Below, in pieces: positions 16,216 through 24,560 of a DNA stretch of 41,821 bases; the first letter of the stretch is position 1; each line of letters opens with the position of its first letter. The DNA comes from Clostridia bacterium (GTDB taxonomy: Bacteria > Bacillota > Clostridia > Monoglobales > Monoglobaceae), in the NCBI GenBank assembly GCA_017436245.1, contig JAFSDN010000023.1, positions 1 to 41,821 on the forward strand, written 5' to 3'. A program made the translations under genes and the position numbers. Under the pieces are notes generated by a model. The model did no database searches and had not been told where the DNA came from. It saw only the letters and a list, made by a program, of their open reading frames with translations.

Positions 16216-16890
16216 ATGAAACGTTCAGAACTTAACAAGATAATGAAAGATGCTGTAAAATTTATTGATGAAATGAATTTTAAACTTCCTCCGTTTGCTT
16301 TCTGGAGCCCCGAGGAATGGGCAGAAAAAGGAAATGAATACGACGAAATCCGTGACAATATGCTGGGCTGGGACATAACTGACTTCGGTTCGGGCGACTT
16401 CTTCAAAATCGGTCTTTTGATGTTCACCGTAAGAAACGGAAACTTCAACGACAAAAAATACGTAAAACCTTATGCCGAAAAACTTCTTATTGTTGAAGAA
16501 GGACAGGTTACTCCCTATCATTTCCACTGGAGCAAAATGGAAGATATTATCAACCGTGGCGGCGGAGATTTGATGGTTAAGGTTTATAATTCCACCGAGG
16601 ACGAACAGTTTGCCGATACCGATGTTGATATATACAAAGACGGATGTCATTTCACCGTAAAAGCAGGCGAAGTTGTGCGCATCAAGCCGGGCGAAAGCAT
16701 ATCAATCCAAACCGGTATGTACCATACGTTCTGGGCAGAAGGCGGCAAAACTCTTCTTGGTGAAGTTTCAAAAGTGAATGACGACAGAGTTGACAACAGA
16801 TTCTATGAACCCACAGGAAGATTCCCCGAAATCGACGAGGACGAAGCACCTCTTTACCTTTTGGGTAATGAATACCCAACAGCAAAATAA
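16216..16890 (+). CDS. D-lyxose ketol-isomerase
   Basis: This 224-aa cupin sugar isomerase (D-lyxose to D-xylulose; related enzymes also act on D-mannose/D-fructose) begins KRSELNKIMKDAVKFIDEMN and has the family block LPPFAFWSPEEWA. It carries metal-ligand histidines in TPYHFHWSKMEDIINRGGG, and the second cupin motif IQTGMYHTFWAEGG supplies a further His. The ATG at 16216 follows AAAGGAAG; an upstream in-frame start lacks a site. It is monocistronic, with a promoter carrying a LacI-type palindrome and a strong terminator after it. Confidence 0.9.
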   Translation: MKRSELNKIMKDAVKFIDEMNFKLPPFAFWSPEEWAEKGNEYDEIRDNMLGWDITDFGSGDFFKIGLLMFTVRNGNFNDKKYVKPYAEKLLIVEEGQVTPYHFHWSKMEDIINRGGGDLMVKVYNSTEDEQFADTDVDIYKDGCHFTVKAGEVVRIKPGESISIQTGMYHTFWAEGGKTLLGEVSKVNDDRVDNRFYEPTGRFPEIDEDEAPLYLLGNEYPTAK

Positions 16891-16969
16891 ATTATAATGT
16901 CAGACCGGAGAAATTATGGATAAGCAAATAAATTCTTTTATGTGACGATAACCGCTTGACATAAAAATC

Positions 16970-17016
16970 CTCCTATGGTAGTTTATTTCATTCTACCATA
17001 GGAGTTCTTTTTTTTC
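16970..17016. terminator. Strong terminator between lyxose isomerase and the 71-aa gene
   Basis: A perfect 12-bp stem (CTCCTATGGTAG with its complement), 11-nt loop, then a long T-run on the plus strand. A T-rich tail on the minus strand suggests it also serves the convergent small gene. Confidence 0.9.
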
Positions 17017-17062
17017 ATCCTCCGTTTTTACTGTTCCTGTTAACTTACGGTATGCAGACTTT

Positions 17063-17278
17063 TTATTCTATCTGATTATGTAAAAATTCTCCTATGTATT
17101 CGCCAAGGAAATCCAATGATTTCTTGTTTTCCGCTTCGCCATTTGACGTGTGAGATACGTTGATAACAACATTATATGGATTACTTACCACAACATATCT
17201 GTTTTCATCAATCTTTACAACGTGGTTATTATCCTTGCACATTGTTCCGTCTTTTGAAAGTTCAAACTTATCAGTCAT
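17063..17278 (-). CDS. Hypothetical 71-aa protein divergent from the recombinase
   Basis: A small protein (MTDKFELSKDGTMCKDNN at its N-terminus) starts at an ATG with AAAGGTGATT upstream. It is predicted to be mostly beta-strand in the middle (RYVVVSNPYNVVINVS) with an acidic helix at the C-terminus. No family was recognised. It shares a 64-bp divergent promoter region with the serine recombinase gene, the position and size expected of a recombination directionality factor or a recombinase regulator. That role is inference from context only. Confidence 0.65.
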   Translation of the reverse strand: MTDKFELSKDGTMCKDNNHVVKIDENRYVVVSNPYNVVINVSHTSNGEAENKKSLDFLGEYIGEFLHNQIE

Positions 17279-17342
17279 TTTTAATCACCTTTATATTATA
17301 ATATAAATATAAAAAATTATGTCAGCAGAAAGGAACAATTTC

Positions 17343-18860
17343 ATGTACTGTGCATATCTGCGGAAGTCAAGACTTGATATTGAAGCCGAACGTTACAGCA
17401 ATACCGACACTCTTGACCGTCAAATGAAAATTCTTATTGATTTTGCCGGGCGCAATAACATTTCAATTAGCAAATTCTATAAGGAAGTTGTTTCAGGCGA
17501 ATCAATAGATGCACGACCTGAGGTACAAAAACTTCTGAATGACGTTGAAGACGGCATATGGGATGGTGTATTGGTTGTGGAGGTTGAACGTCTTGCCCGT
17601 GGCGACACAATTGACCAGGGCATTGTTTCCCGTGCCTTCAAGCAAAACGGAACAAAAATTATAACACCAATCAAAACATACGACCCTTCAAACGAATTTG
17701 ATGAGGAATACTTTGAATTCGGGTTATTTATGTCACGGCGTGAATACAAGGTTATAACACGACGTATTCAACGGGGCAGAGTGCAGAGTGCAAAAGAAGG
17801 CAAATTTCTTTCATCCATTCCGCCCTACGGTTATGATAAAGTGAAAATAAAAGATGCAAAAGGCTATACCCTCGCCCCGAATAAGGATGAAGCTCCAATT
17901 GTAAAACTGATATTTGAAATGTACAACAAGGGTCAAGGAATGACGGCAATCGCCAACGAGCTTGACCGCATGGGCATTGCGCCCAGATACCGTGAGCATT
18001 GGAGCAAATCAACCATCAATGATATGTTGAAAAATCCCGTATATATAGGCAAGCTCCGTTGGTCATATAAAAAAGAAATCAAAGGAAAAGACAATCGGGT
18101 TCACCGAACCAAAAACACAGACTACTTACTTGTTAACGGATTACATCCGGCCATAATATCCAAAGATGAATTTTACCGGGCACAGGAAACACGCAGAACC
18201 AACACCCACAAATCAGTCAAAAAGTCATTTCAACTCCAAAATCCCCTTTCAGGCATTATCTATTGCAAAAAATGCGGATTTCCAATGACACGTATTGGCG
18301 GAAAAACCGCCTTTATAAGTTGTTCGAACAATAAATGCAAAACTGTTTCAGCACCAATAAACCTTGTGGAAAATGCAATTATTACAACTGTTGCAGAATG
18401 GTTCAAAACCATTGAAATCAACATAAAAGAAGATTTTGGTGATTCATTGGCTTGCAAAATAAACAAGAATATCAATTCAAAACTGAAAAAAGAAATTAAG
18501 TCCATCAAAAAGCAAATTGCAAAAACATTTGACTTGCTTGAACAAGGCATTTATGACAGCTCAACATTTTTCTCGCGGAAAACCCAACTCGAAATAAAGA
18601 AAACAAAAGCCGAAGAAAAACTTATTATGCTCAATACTCCGTCAAAGGAAGTAACCGCCAAAAATTCTTCTCCACAGAAAAAAACATTGATTGATGTGTA
18701 TTTAAGTATTGAGGATATAACTGTCCGAAACACTATTCTGAAAACCGTTCTTAAAAGTGTTACATATTCCAAAACCGAACGTAACACCAAAGGGAACGGC
18801 AACAACCCCAACTTTGAACTGGAAATCTTTCCGCTGCTTTTTTCCGAATACCAGATATGA
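17343..18860 (+). CDS. Large serine recombinase (site-specific integrase/excisionase)
   Basis: This 505-aa protein has the large-serine-recombinase layout. A resolvase catalytic domain (about 1-145) carries the nucleophile Ser in CAYLRKSRLD, the Gln of LDRQ and the VVEVERLAR arginines. A recombinase domain (about 160-260) includes PPYGYD and DMLKNPVYIGKLRW. A zinc ribbon follows (YCKKCG...CSNNKC, about 308-340), then a coiled-coil tail (about 370-440, LKKEIKSIKKQIAK). The start at 17343 has AAAGGAAC at good spacing; the ATG at 17319 has none. It ends 24 bp from the break in the spore lysin, as skin and SPbeta recombinases sit next to their attachment sites. It probably catalysed that junction. 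Confidence 0.93.
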   Translation: MYCAYLRKSRLDIEAERYSNTDTLDRQMKILIDFAGRNNISISKFYKEVVSGESIDARPEVQKLLNDVEDGIWDGVLVVEVERLARGDTIDQGIVSRAFKQNGTKIITPIKTYDPSNEFDEEYFEFGLFMSRREYKVITRRIQRGRVQSAKEGKFLSSIPPYGYDKVKIKDAKGYTLAPNKDEAPIVKLIFEMYNKGQGMTAIANELDRMGIAPRYREHWSKSTINDMLKNPVYIGKLRWSYKKEIKGKDNRVHRTKNTDYLLVNGLHPAIISKDEFYRAQETRRTNTHKSVKKSFQLQNPLSGIIYCKKCGFPMTRIGGKTAFISCSNNKCKTVSAPINLVENAIITTVAEWFKTIEINIKEDFGDSLACKINKNINSKLKKEIKSIKKQIAKTFDLLEQGIYDSSTFFSRKTQLEIKKTKAEEKLIMLNTPSKEVTAKNSSPQKKTLIDVYLSIEDITVRNTILKTVLKSVTYSKTERNTKGNGNNPNFELEIFPLLFSEYQI

Positions 18861-18862
18861 AA

Positions 18863-18910
18863 CTTGCACCGTGAATGTTCATATGTGTATCCCCATTCAT
18901 ATGTCATCAA
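18863..18910. other. Hybrid attachment site between recombinase and lysin N-half
   Basis: The left part (18863-18878, CTTGCACCGTGAATGT) belongs to the recombinase side. GTGTA (18885-18889) is shared with the site at 41261-41265. The right part (from 18890) is lysin coding sequence (MTYEWGYTY on the minus strand). The left arm has no good inverted partner here (7 of 16 by eye), but it has one on the spoVM side of the other junction. Confidence 0.7.
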
Positions 18911-19738
18911 CAAAACTGCATCCGCATTTTCACTCACAGCACGGTAATCATGCCCTTCATACAAAAGTCCTTTTTGCGCATCGGATGTTTTTGGTGCCAG
19001 AGCTGCCACAACTTCATATCCCAAAGGATTCAATCTGCTCCGCAGTTTTCCAATGAACTCACCGTATAAAAGTGCATCCTGCGGATAAACAAACTCAAAA
19101 TCAATATCAAGGCCGCCGTAACCCTTTGTTTGCATATTCTGCAGAACTTCGGAAATAAGTTTTTCCTGTATGTCGGGATTATTCAGAACAAGATTTGCAA
19201 GTTCATTACTGAAATTTCCCTGCTCGGTCAGAGTTGACAGATGCATCCACGGTACCACACCGTACTCACCTGCAATCATAATCAGTTCCTCATCATCAAG
19301 ATCAACCAGACCTCCTGTATCAGTTATACCATAGGTGAAGGGCGTCAGATAATTCATATACGGCAATGTACTGCGAAGAAGGTTTTTATCAATAAACGGA
19401 TATGCATAACCGTTCACCTCAATGCTCTGAGTTCTGTCCGATTCATATGCAATCACAAGGGTCTGACCGGGATAAAGTACATTTCTTCCTTTCAAAATCG
19501 GATTATTACGGTACAAACGATTTGGGCTTATGCCATACTGCCTTGCTATTGAAAAAACTGTTTCACCACTCTCCACGGTGTGAAACTGCAACGGCTCAAG
19601 AATAAGCAATGCCTGACCAACCACAAGATTAGGAATCTCTTCAAGATTGTTAAGGGATGACACAACAAACTGCGGAACACCGTACTGACTGGCAACGGAC
19701 GATACGGTGTCTCCTGATTTCACCACATGAATATTCAC
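18885..19738 (-). pseudogene. LysM-GH18 spore lysin (SleL/YaaH-like), N-terminal half
   Basis: About 285 codons remain: two LysM domains (residues 1-47, HVVKSGDTVSSVASQYGV; 50-97, HTVESGETVFSIARQYGI) and the first half of a glycoside hydrolase family 18 barrel. The barrel part holds the catalytic DxDxE motif in GYGGLDIDFEFV. The family sequence stops after DAVLLMTYEWGYTY; beyond that the frame runs antisense into the recombinase (open to 18551, not meaningful). The start is the GTG at 19738 after GAGGTGG. CATATAATA about 30 bp upstream (19767-19775) could be a sporulation-sigma -10 element. SleL-like enzymes degrade cortex fragments during spore germination. The rest of the gene is at 40843-41265. 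Confidence 0.88.
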
Positions 19739-19791
19739 AAAAACCACCTCAAAAAATTTTTAATTTTATTATATGCCTTAAAAATTTTTTA

Positions 19792-19820
19792 TTGACAAAA
19801 AGACTGTTAATTAATATAAT
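19792..19820 (+). promoter_or_regulatory. Perfect consensus promoter of the aldose epimerase gene
   Basis: TTGACA (19792-19797), 17-bp spacer, TATAAT (19815-19820), 32 bp before the start codon. Both hexamers match the housekeeping consensus exactly. Confidence 0.9.
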
Positions 19821-19851
19821 TATCAAAGAATACACAAAAGGAGAATTTATT

Positions 19852-20703
19852 ATGATTGTTGAAATAAAAAATGCCAATCTTGAAGTAAAAATCAATTCTC
19901 ACGGAGCTGAGATAAAGAGCATAAAAACCTCAGACGGCACAGAACGCCTTCATCAGCCCGACACTTTCTGGGAAGATCAGGCTCTTGTTCTTTTTCCCGT
20001 TTGCGGAGCACCTGCGATGGGTAAAATCACCGTTGACGGCACCGACTATCCCATGCCGCCTCACGGCTTTGCTTCCTCCTCTGATTTTGAGATTTTCAGG
20101 CAGACAGAAGATTCAGTAACTTTTCTGCTTAAATCAAGTGAAGAAACAAAAAAATCCTACCCCTATGACTTTGAATTTTTTATTACATATACTTTGAAAA
20201 ACAGCTCCCTTGACATTTCATACAGAGTTGAAAACAAAACGGACGGAGCAATGTTTTTTTCTTTTGGTTCTCATGAAGGATACAATTGCCCCGAAGGTCT
20301 TTCCAACTATGAAATCCATTTTGACAAAAAAGAGTCCGAAAAACCAATTATTTATGAAACAGGGCTCGTACCTGAAGACAATCTTTCAGAATATGACGGT
20401 CACAGCGTTCTTGTGCTCACCGATTCCTTGTTTGACGATTCTGTTACGGTGGTTTATGAAGCTGTTGAAAGTGACCGGGTTGTTCTGAAGAACAAAACAA
20501 CCGGACAGGAAACAAAGGTTGAATATCCCGGAATTGAAAATCTTTTTGTATGGACAGAGCCGGGCTCACAGTTTGTATGCATCGAACCCTGGTGCGGAAT
20601 GGCGGACTACGGCAAAACACATGACGATATTTCAAACAAACAAGGTATTCATCGACTCGAAAAGGACGCATATTTTGAAAGACATCATATTATAACCTTC
20701 TAA
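19852..20703 (+). CDS. Aldose 1-epimerase family protein (LacX-like)
   Basis: This 283-aa beta-sandwich protein of the galactose mutarotase superfamily opens with ILEIKN-like strands and the conserved SHGAEIKSIKTSDGTE. Catalytic-type motifs follow: PHGFASSSDFE (His), FSFGSHEGYNCPEG (second His) and a glutamate in PGSQFVCIEPWCG. It most resembles the LacX/YeaD-like branch rather than classical GalM. The ATG at 19852 follows AAAGGAG and a perfect promoter; the frame upstream of it is non-coding. It is divergent from the spore lysin N-half. Confidence 0.88.
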   Translation: MIVEIKNANLEVKINSHGAEIKSIKTSDGTERLHQPDTFWEDQALVLFPVCGAPAMGKITVDGTDYPMPPHGFASSSDFEIFRQTEDSVTFLLKSSEETKKSYPYDFEFFITYTLKNSSLDISYRVENKTDGAMFFSFGSHEGYNCPEGLSNYEIHFDKKESEKPIIYETGLVPEDNLSEYDGHSVLVLTDSLFDDSVTVVYEAVESDRVVLKNKTTGQETKVEYPGIENLFVWTEPGSQFVCIEPWCGMADYGKTHDDISNKQGIHRLEKDAYFERHHIITF

Positions 20704-20760
20704 AGAGGCTTTGTATGATGCCAATTTACAATATATTCCTCGAAAACGCTCAATAAAGTA

Positions 20761-20905
20761 AGGTTCTATAACAAATGTTGGGAAAATGCTTTGTAAAGAT
20801 TCTTCGCTGCGCTCAGAATGACTAAAGCTTTGCCGGTACAAGGTCATGTTGAGCGTAGTCGAAACATCTTTTTTGTGCTAAACCCCAACATATGATAAAG
20901 AACCT
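20761..20905. mobile_element. Miniature inverted-repeat transposable element (MITE-like), 145 bp
   Basis: The terminal inverted repeats are AGGTTCT...ATGTTGGG at the left and their complement at the right, matching at 19 of 22 positions by eye. The 6-bp direct repeat AAAGTA flanks the element on both sides (20755-20760 and 20906-20911) and is a plausible target-site duplication. The interior shares long blocks with the copy at 7763-7886. Translation of such repeats yields the spurious SHSERSEES-type peptides seen in many clostridial genomes. There is no coding capacity. Confidence 0.8.
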
Positions 20906-20913
20906 AAAGTAAT

Positions 20914-20940
20914 AACGGGATTTCTTCACGAAATCCCGTT
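20914..20940 (-). terminator. Hairpin at the end of the pncC gene
   Basis: A perfect 11-bp stem (AACGGGATTTC with its complement) with a 5-nt loop contains the pncC stop codon. The minus-strand tail ATTACTTTA is only moderately U-rich, so termination is likely but not certain. Confidence 0.6.
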
Positions 20941-21405
20941 TATAATCTCCATAACCATATTCAAAGCGGTATTTGCCGTTGATTCACGCACCTGATTTCT
21001 GTCACCGTCAAATAAAAACCTTTCTGCCCTGTGAATATTTTTTCCGCAAATTCCAATCCACACGGTTCCAACGGGCTTCTCCTCTGTTCCGCCTCCCGGG
21101 CCTGCAATCCCTGTAACAGAAATGCCAAAATCAGCATTTGCAAGCTCTTTCACGCCTTTGCACATTTCAAGAGCTGTCTGCATCGATACCGCACCGTATT
21201 TTTCAAGAGTTTTTTCAGACACACCAAGTAATTTAGATTTCTGCTCATTTGAATATGTCACAACACCGCAATCAAAACATTCCGAAGCTCCCGGAACAGA
21301 AGTAATCTTCTGAGCAATCAAGCCGCCCGTACAGCTTTCAGCCGTTGCAAGTTTCATTTTTTCTTTAACAAGAAGTTCAACAAGGAGTGCTTCAATACTT
21401 TTCAT
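20926..21405 (-). CDS. pncC: Nicotinamide-nucleotide amidase (CinA C-terminal domain protein)
   Basis: This 159-aa stand-alone CinA C-terminal domain deamidates nicotinamide mononucleotide to nicotinate mononucleotide in pyridine-nucleotide salvage. The motifs are complete: LATAESCTGGLIAQ near the N-terminus, GVVTYSNEQKSKLLGV, and GISVTGIAGPGGGTEEKPVGTVWIG. The N-terminal MoCF-like domain of full-length CinA is absent, which is normal for this form. Its ATG overlaps the thiI stop codon (TAATG), so it is co-translated with thiI and nifS. Confidence 0.92.
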   Translation of the reverse strand: MKSIEALLVELLVKEKMKLATAESCTGGLIAQKITSVPGASECFDCGVVTYSNEQKSKLLGVSEKTLEKYGAVSMQTALEMCKGVKELANADFGISVTGIAGPGGGTEEKPVGTVWIGICGKNIHRAERFLFDGDRNQVRESTANTALNMVMEIINGIS

Positions 21406-22580
21406 TATTTAATCACCAAAATTTCTTCATCAGCAATTGCTTCATCAAGTGCCGCTTCAATATCACCCAAAGCCTTTTCGGCTTCAATTATTTCATTAAG
21501 CTGCGGTTTTGTTTTTGGGTGTTTGGGAACAAAAATGGTACAGCAATCTTCATAAGGAAGGATTGATGTTTCATAAGTTCCGATTTTCTTTGAAATTGCA
21601 ACAATTTCCTCCTTATCCATACCAATGCAAGGTCTGAAAACAGGAACACTAACCGCATTATCTGTGCACACAAGACTTTCCATGGTCTGGCTGGCAACCT
21701 GACCAATACTTTCGCCCGTAATAAGCGCCGCCGAACCTTCGCGGTATGAAATCTTTTCAGCAATCCTCATCATAAGACGTCGCATAATAACCGTAAGATA
21801 ATTTTCGGGACATTTTTCAATTATATCAAGCTGAATTTTTGTAAACGGAACAACATGAAGTCTGATTTTTCCGCAGTATTTTGACATCTGCTTTGCAAGG
21901 TCAATAACCTTTTCCTTTGCCCTGTCGCTTGTGTACGGATGACTGTGAAAATGAACAGCCTCAAGCTCAACGCCACGTTTTGCAATCATAAAGCCTGCAA
22001 CAGGACTGTCAATTCCGCCCGAAAGTAAAATTGTTGACTTTCCGTTTGTGCCAACGGGCATACCGCCCGCACCCCTGATTTTTCGTGTGTATACAAAAGC
22101 CTCCTGCCTTATTTCAACATTAACAGTAATATCAGGCTTGTGAACATCAACCGAAATATCTTCAATACCATCAAGAATCATTCCACCAAGCTCCATACAA
22201 ATCTGAGGTGAGTTAAGAGGAAATTTCTTATCTTCACGCTTTGCTTCAACCTTGAAGGTCTTTTCGGTTGTCCGCATATCACCAATACATTCAATTGCAG
22301 TTTTTGCGATGCTGTCCATGTCTTTTTCGCATTTGCGTACAGGACAGATATTCACAATTCCAAAAACCTGAGTCAGACTTTCAACAGCCTCCTCCATGTC
22401 CAGCCCATCCTCAAGAGGTTCAACATATACTGTGGACTGTGCCTTTCTGACGCTGAATTTGCCGATTTTCTCAAGTCGGCTTTTTATGTTATTTAAAAGC
22501 TTACCCTCAAAAAGGGGCTTGTTGAGCCCCTTGAGAGCAATCTCACCATATTTCAAAAGTATCAAATCTATCTTTTGCAT
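21405..22580 (-). CDS. thiI: tRNA 4-thiouridine synthase
   Basis: ThiI activates U8 of tRNA with ATP and transfers sulfur to make 4-thiouridine. The 391-aa protein has an N-terminal ferredoxin-like plus THUMP region (about 1-165) and a PP-loop adenylation domain (about 170-390) with LLSGGIDSPVAGFMIAKRG and the conserved ALITGESIGQVASQT. It lacks the C-terminal rhodanese domain, as in most Bacillota, where sulfur is passed directly from a dedicated desulfurase. That enzyme is encoded directly upstream (nifS). Confidence 0.95.
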   Translation of the reverse strand: MQKIDLILLKYGEIALKGLNKPLFEGKLLNNIKSRLEKIGKFSVRKAQSTVYVEPLEDGLDMEEAVESLTQVFGIVNICPVRKCEKDMDSIAKTAIECIGDMRTTEKTFKVEAKREDKKFPLNSPQICMELGGMILDGIEDISVDVHKPDITVNVEIRQEAFVYTRKIRGAGGMPVGTNGKSTILLSGGIDSPVAGFMIAKRGVELEAVHFHSHPYTSDRAKEKVIDLAKQMSKYCGKIRLHVVPFTKIQLDIIEKCPENYLTVIMRRLMMRIAEKISYREGSAALITGESIGQVASQTMESLVCTDNAVSVPVFRPCIGMDKEEIVAISKKIGTYETSILPYEDCCTIFVPKHPKTKPQLNEIIEAEKALGDIEAALDEAIADEEILVIK

Positions 22581-22595
22581 TACAATTCTCCTATC

Positions 22596-23744
22596 TTATC
22601 TCTTCAAAAGTTTTCTGATTTTTTTAACGTGCTCTGTCACCTTGTCAATCGTATAATCAATTTCTTCAACAGTATTGAACTCCGACAAACTGAATCGTAT
22701 GCTTCCGTCAATCATTTTTTTGTCACTTCCGATTGCCGTAAGAACATAACTTGGACCTTTTTTATGACTTGAACACGCCGAACCGGAAGAAACATATATT
22801 CCGTCATTTTCAAGGGAATGAAGCAATACCTCCGATTTAACAAAGCCAAAAGACATATTGAGAATATGCGGAGCCGAATTCTGCCCCGGTGTGTTCACAA
22901 CAACATCATCCAGCTGCCCCATAATTCCGTCACGCAAACGATTTCGGAGCATTTCCATTTTTGCGGTCTTTTCCATGAAATCGGTATTGCAAAGTTTTGC
23001 GGCAAGTCCAAAAGCTGCAATCCCCGGAACATTTTCAGTTCCCGGGCGAACATTGTTTTGCTGACCTCCACCAAAAATAATCGGCGAAAGTTTTGTTTTG
23101 TTCTTCACATAAAGTGCACCCACACCCTTTGGGCCATGAATTTTATGACCACTGAAGGAAATCATATCTGCACCAGTTGAGCTCACCGAAAATGGAATCT
23201 TTCCATAGGCCTGAACCGCATCAATGTGAAAAACCGTGGAAGGATTTTCGCTTTTAATTATCTTTGCAATTTTTTCCACAGGCTGGATTGAACCGATTTC
23301 ATTGTTGACATACATACAGGAAATCAGGGCAGTATCCTTCCTGAGTAATTTTTCCACCTTTGAAACATCAATTATTCCTGATTTTGAAACAGGAAGCAAA
23401 TCCACAATATATCCGCGTTTTTCAAGATGCTGTAAGGTATTGAGCACCGCAGGATGTTCTATGCTTGTGCTGATAATATGCTTTCCTCTTGATGCACGAC
23501 AGGCACCGATAATCGCCAGATTATCCGATTCAGTACCTCCCGATGTGAAATAAATTTCGTTTGCAGACGCCTTAATTGTCTCCGCAAACTGCTCTTTTGC
23601 TGTTTTGATTAATTTTTCCGCTTCGATACCTTTGCGATGCAATGAGGAAGGATTTCCAAAGGAATTATACATTACATCAGCCACAAGCTCAGCACATTCT
23701 TTGTATGCCCGCGTTGTGGAGCTGTTATCCAGATATACATTCAT
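22596..23744 (-). CDS. Cysteine desulfurase (NifS/IscS family)
   Basis: This 382-aa PLP enzyme takes sulfur from cysteine as a persulfide. The motifs are YLDNSSTTRAY at the N-terminus, YFTSGGTESDNLAI, the PLP lysine in SFSGHKIHGPKGVGALY and the catalytic cysteine in SSGSACSSHKKGPS. It is 15 bp upstream of thiI, which identifies it as the likely sulfur donor for tRNA thiolation (a NifZ-type partner). No iron-sulfur scaffold gene is adjacent, so it is unlikely to be the main Isc/Suf enzyme. Confidence 0.93.
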   Translation of the reverse strand: MNVYLDNSSTTRAYKECAELVADVMYNSFGNPSSLHRKGIEAEKLIKTAKEQFAETIKASANEIYFTSGGTESDNLAIIGACRASRGKHIISTSIEHPAVLNTLQHLEKRGYIVDLLPVSKSGIIDVSKVEKLLRKDTALISCMYVNNEIGSIQPVEKIAKIIKSENPSTVFHIDAVQAYGKIPFSVSSTGADMISFSGHKIHGPKGVGALYVKNKTKLSPIIFGGGQQNNVRPGTENVPGIAAFGLAAKLCNTDFMEKTAKMEMLRNRLRDGIMGQLDDVVVNTPGQNSAPHILNMSFGFVKSEVLLHSLENDGIYVSSGSACSSHKKGPSYVLTAIGSDKKMIDGSIRFSLSEFNTVEEIDYTIDKVTEHVKKIRKLLKR

Positions 23745-23786
23745 TCTCGCTCATCGCCTTTCGATTTTACGTTTTAGCTGAAAATA

Positions 23787-23825
23787 ACGCTTATCATTTT
23801 TTTACGATAAGCGTATTATTTTTCA
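23787..23825 (-). terminator. Terminator after the DivIVA-like gene
   Basis: ACGCTTATC and GATAAGCGT form a perfect 9-bp stem around a T-rich 10-nt loop, with TTATTTT on the minus strand. It lies between the coiled-coil gene and nifS. Confidence 0.7.
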
Positions 23826-23894
23826 TAAGACATAAAAATGTCTTTCTATATATTATGTATTATTCAGGGATATGCTACATCAGATACAAAAACA

Positions 23895-24560
23895 TTATTC
23901 CGAAATTGATTCAATAATATGCACCGGAATATTTCTTTCAATATCAGCAAAAACCTCGGGTGCCGAGCCTGTATCCGCATAATTTTTTGCAGATTCAAGG
24001 AACGAACTGCTGTTTTCGGTCATTCGCTCAACCTCACGCAGCTGCCGTTCAAAATTCTGTATTGCCTCCATTGAAGCCATACGCATACGTTCAACTTCAC
24101 TTTTTATCTGGTCAATTTTTTTATTCTCAGTGCTGTAATAATTCTTGATTGCTTTTCTTTTTATTTCAATTTCACGATTGACGTTGTTCTTTTGTTCACG
24201 GATTTCACGGTCAACGTTGTCCTTCTGTTCCTGAATTTCACGATTGGTAATGTCCCTTTGCTCCTGAATTTCAAGCTCGGCATTTTTGCGCATATTTGCC
24301 GCCTCTTCTTCTGCAGCACAAACAATCTCCTCTGCCTTTTTTTCAGCAAGGATAAGTGCCTTGACAACAGCATCTCTGTTCTTTTCATATTCATTGAGCT
24401 TTTCTTCGTATTCAGCAAGTTTTGCCTTGAGCTCAGCAATTTCTCTGTCTTTTTCATTTAACTGCTCAGACGCTCTTTCGTCAAGTTCGATAATATAATC
24501 GTATACATCCGATTTCTTAAAACCAAAAAGTCTGCTTCTCAATCTGTTAATCATATCCAT
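23895..24560 (-). CDS. DivIVA-like coiled-coil protein
   Basis: This 221-aa protein begins with a DivIVA-type head (RLRSRLFGFKKSDVYDYIIEL, about 5-25) followed by an almost uninterrupted coiled coil to about residue 195. Residues 97-129 are three consecutive 11-residue repeats (EIQEQRDITNR, EIQEQKDNVDR, EIREQKNNVNR) with a decayed fourth. They are also repeated at DNA level (24174-24272). DivIVA-type proteins mark curved membrane at poles and septa; this one may act in division, polar growth or spore septation. The start has AAAGGAATGG upstream. It is monocistronic with its own terminator. Confidence 0.8.
   Translation of the reverse strand: MDMINRLRSRLFGFKKSDVYDYIIELDERASEQLNEKDREIAELKAKLAEYEEKLNEYEKNRDAVVKALILAEKKAEEIVCAAEEEAANMRKNAELEIQEQRDITNREIQEQKDNVDREIREQKNNVNREIEIKRKAIKNYYSTENKKIDQIKSEVERMRMASMEAIQNFERQLREVERMTENSSSFLESAKNYADTGSAPEVFADIERNIPVHIIESISE
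24174..24272 (-). repeat. Coding 33-bp tandem repeat (three units)
   Basis: Three 33-bp units encode the 11-residue coiled-coil repeats of the DivIVA-like protein. The unit length keeps the frame, so slippage would change coil length without disrupting the gene. Confidence 0.7.

Noticed and set aside
18551..18884. In-frame extension of the lysin N-half ORF antisense to the recombinase
   Set aside because: The GH18 similarity stops at the junction and the rest is the complement of a well-supported recombinase gene.
20632..20847. Minus-strand ORF containing SHSERSEES
   Set aside because: It is a translation of the miniature repeat and the 3' end of the epimerase gene, not a protein.
22268..22656. 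Plus-strand ORFs across thiI and similar antisense frames in the his and met genes
   Set aside because: Shadows of strongly supported minus-strand genes, without ribosome binding sites or recognisable domains.
24174..24272. Possible CRISPR-like or non-coding tandem array
   Set aside because: The 33-bp units are contiguous without spacers and encode in-frame coiled-coil repeats.
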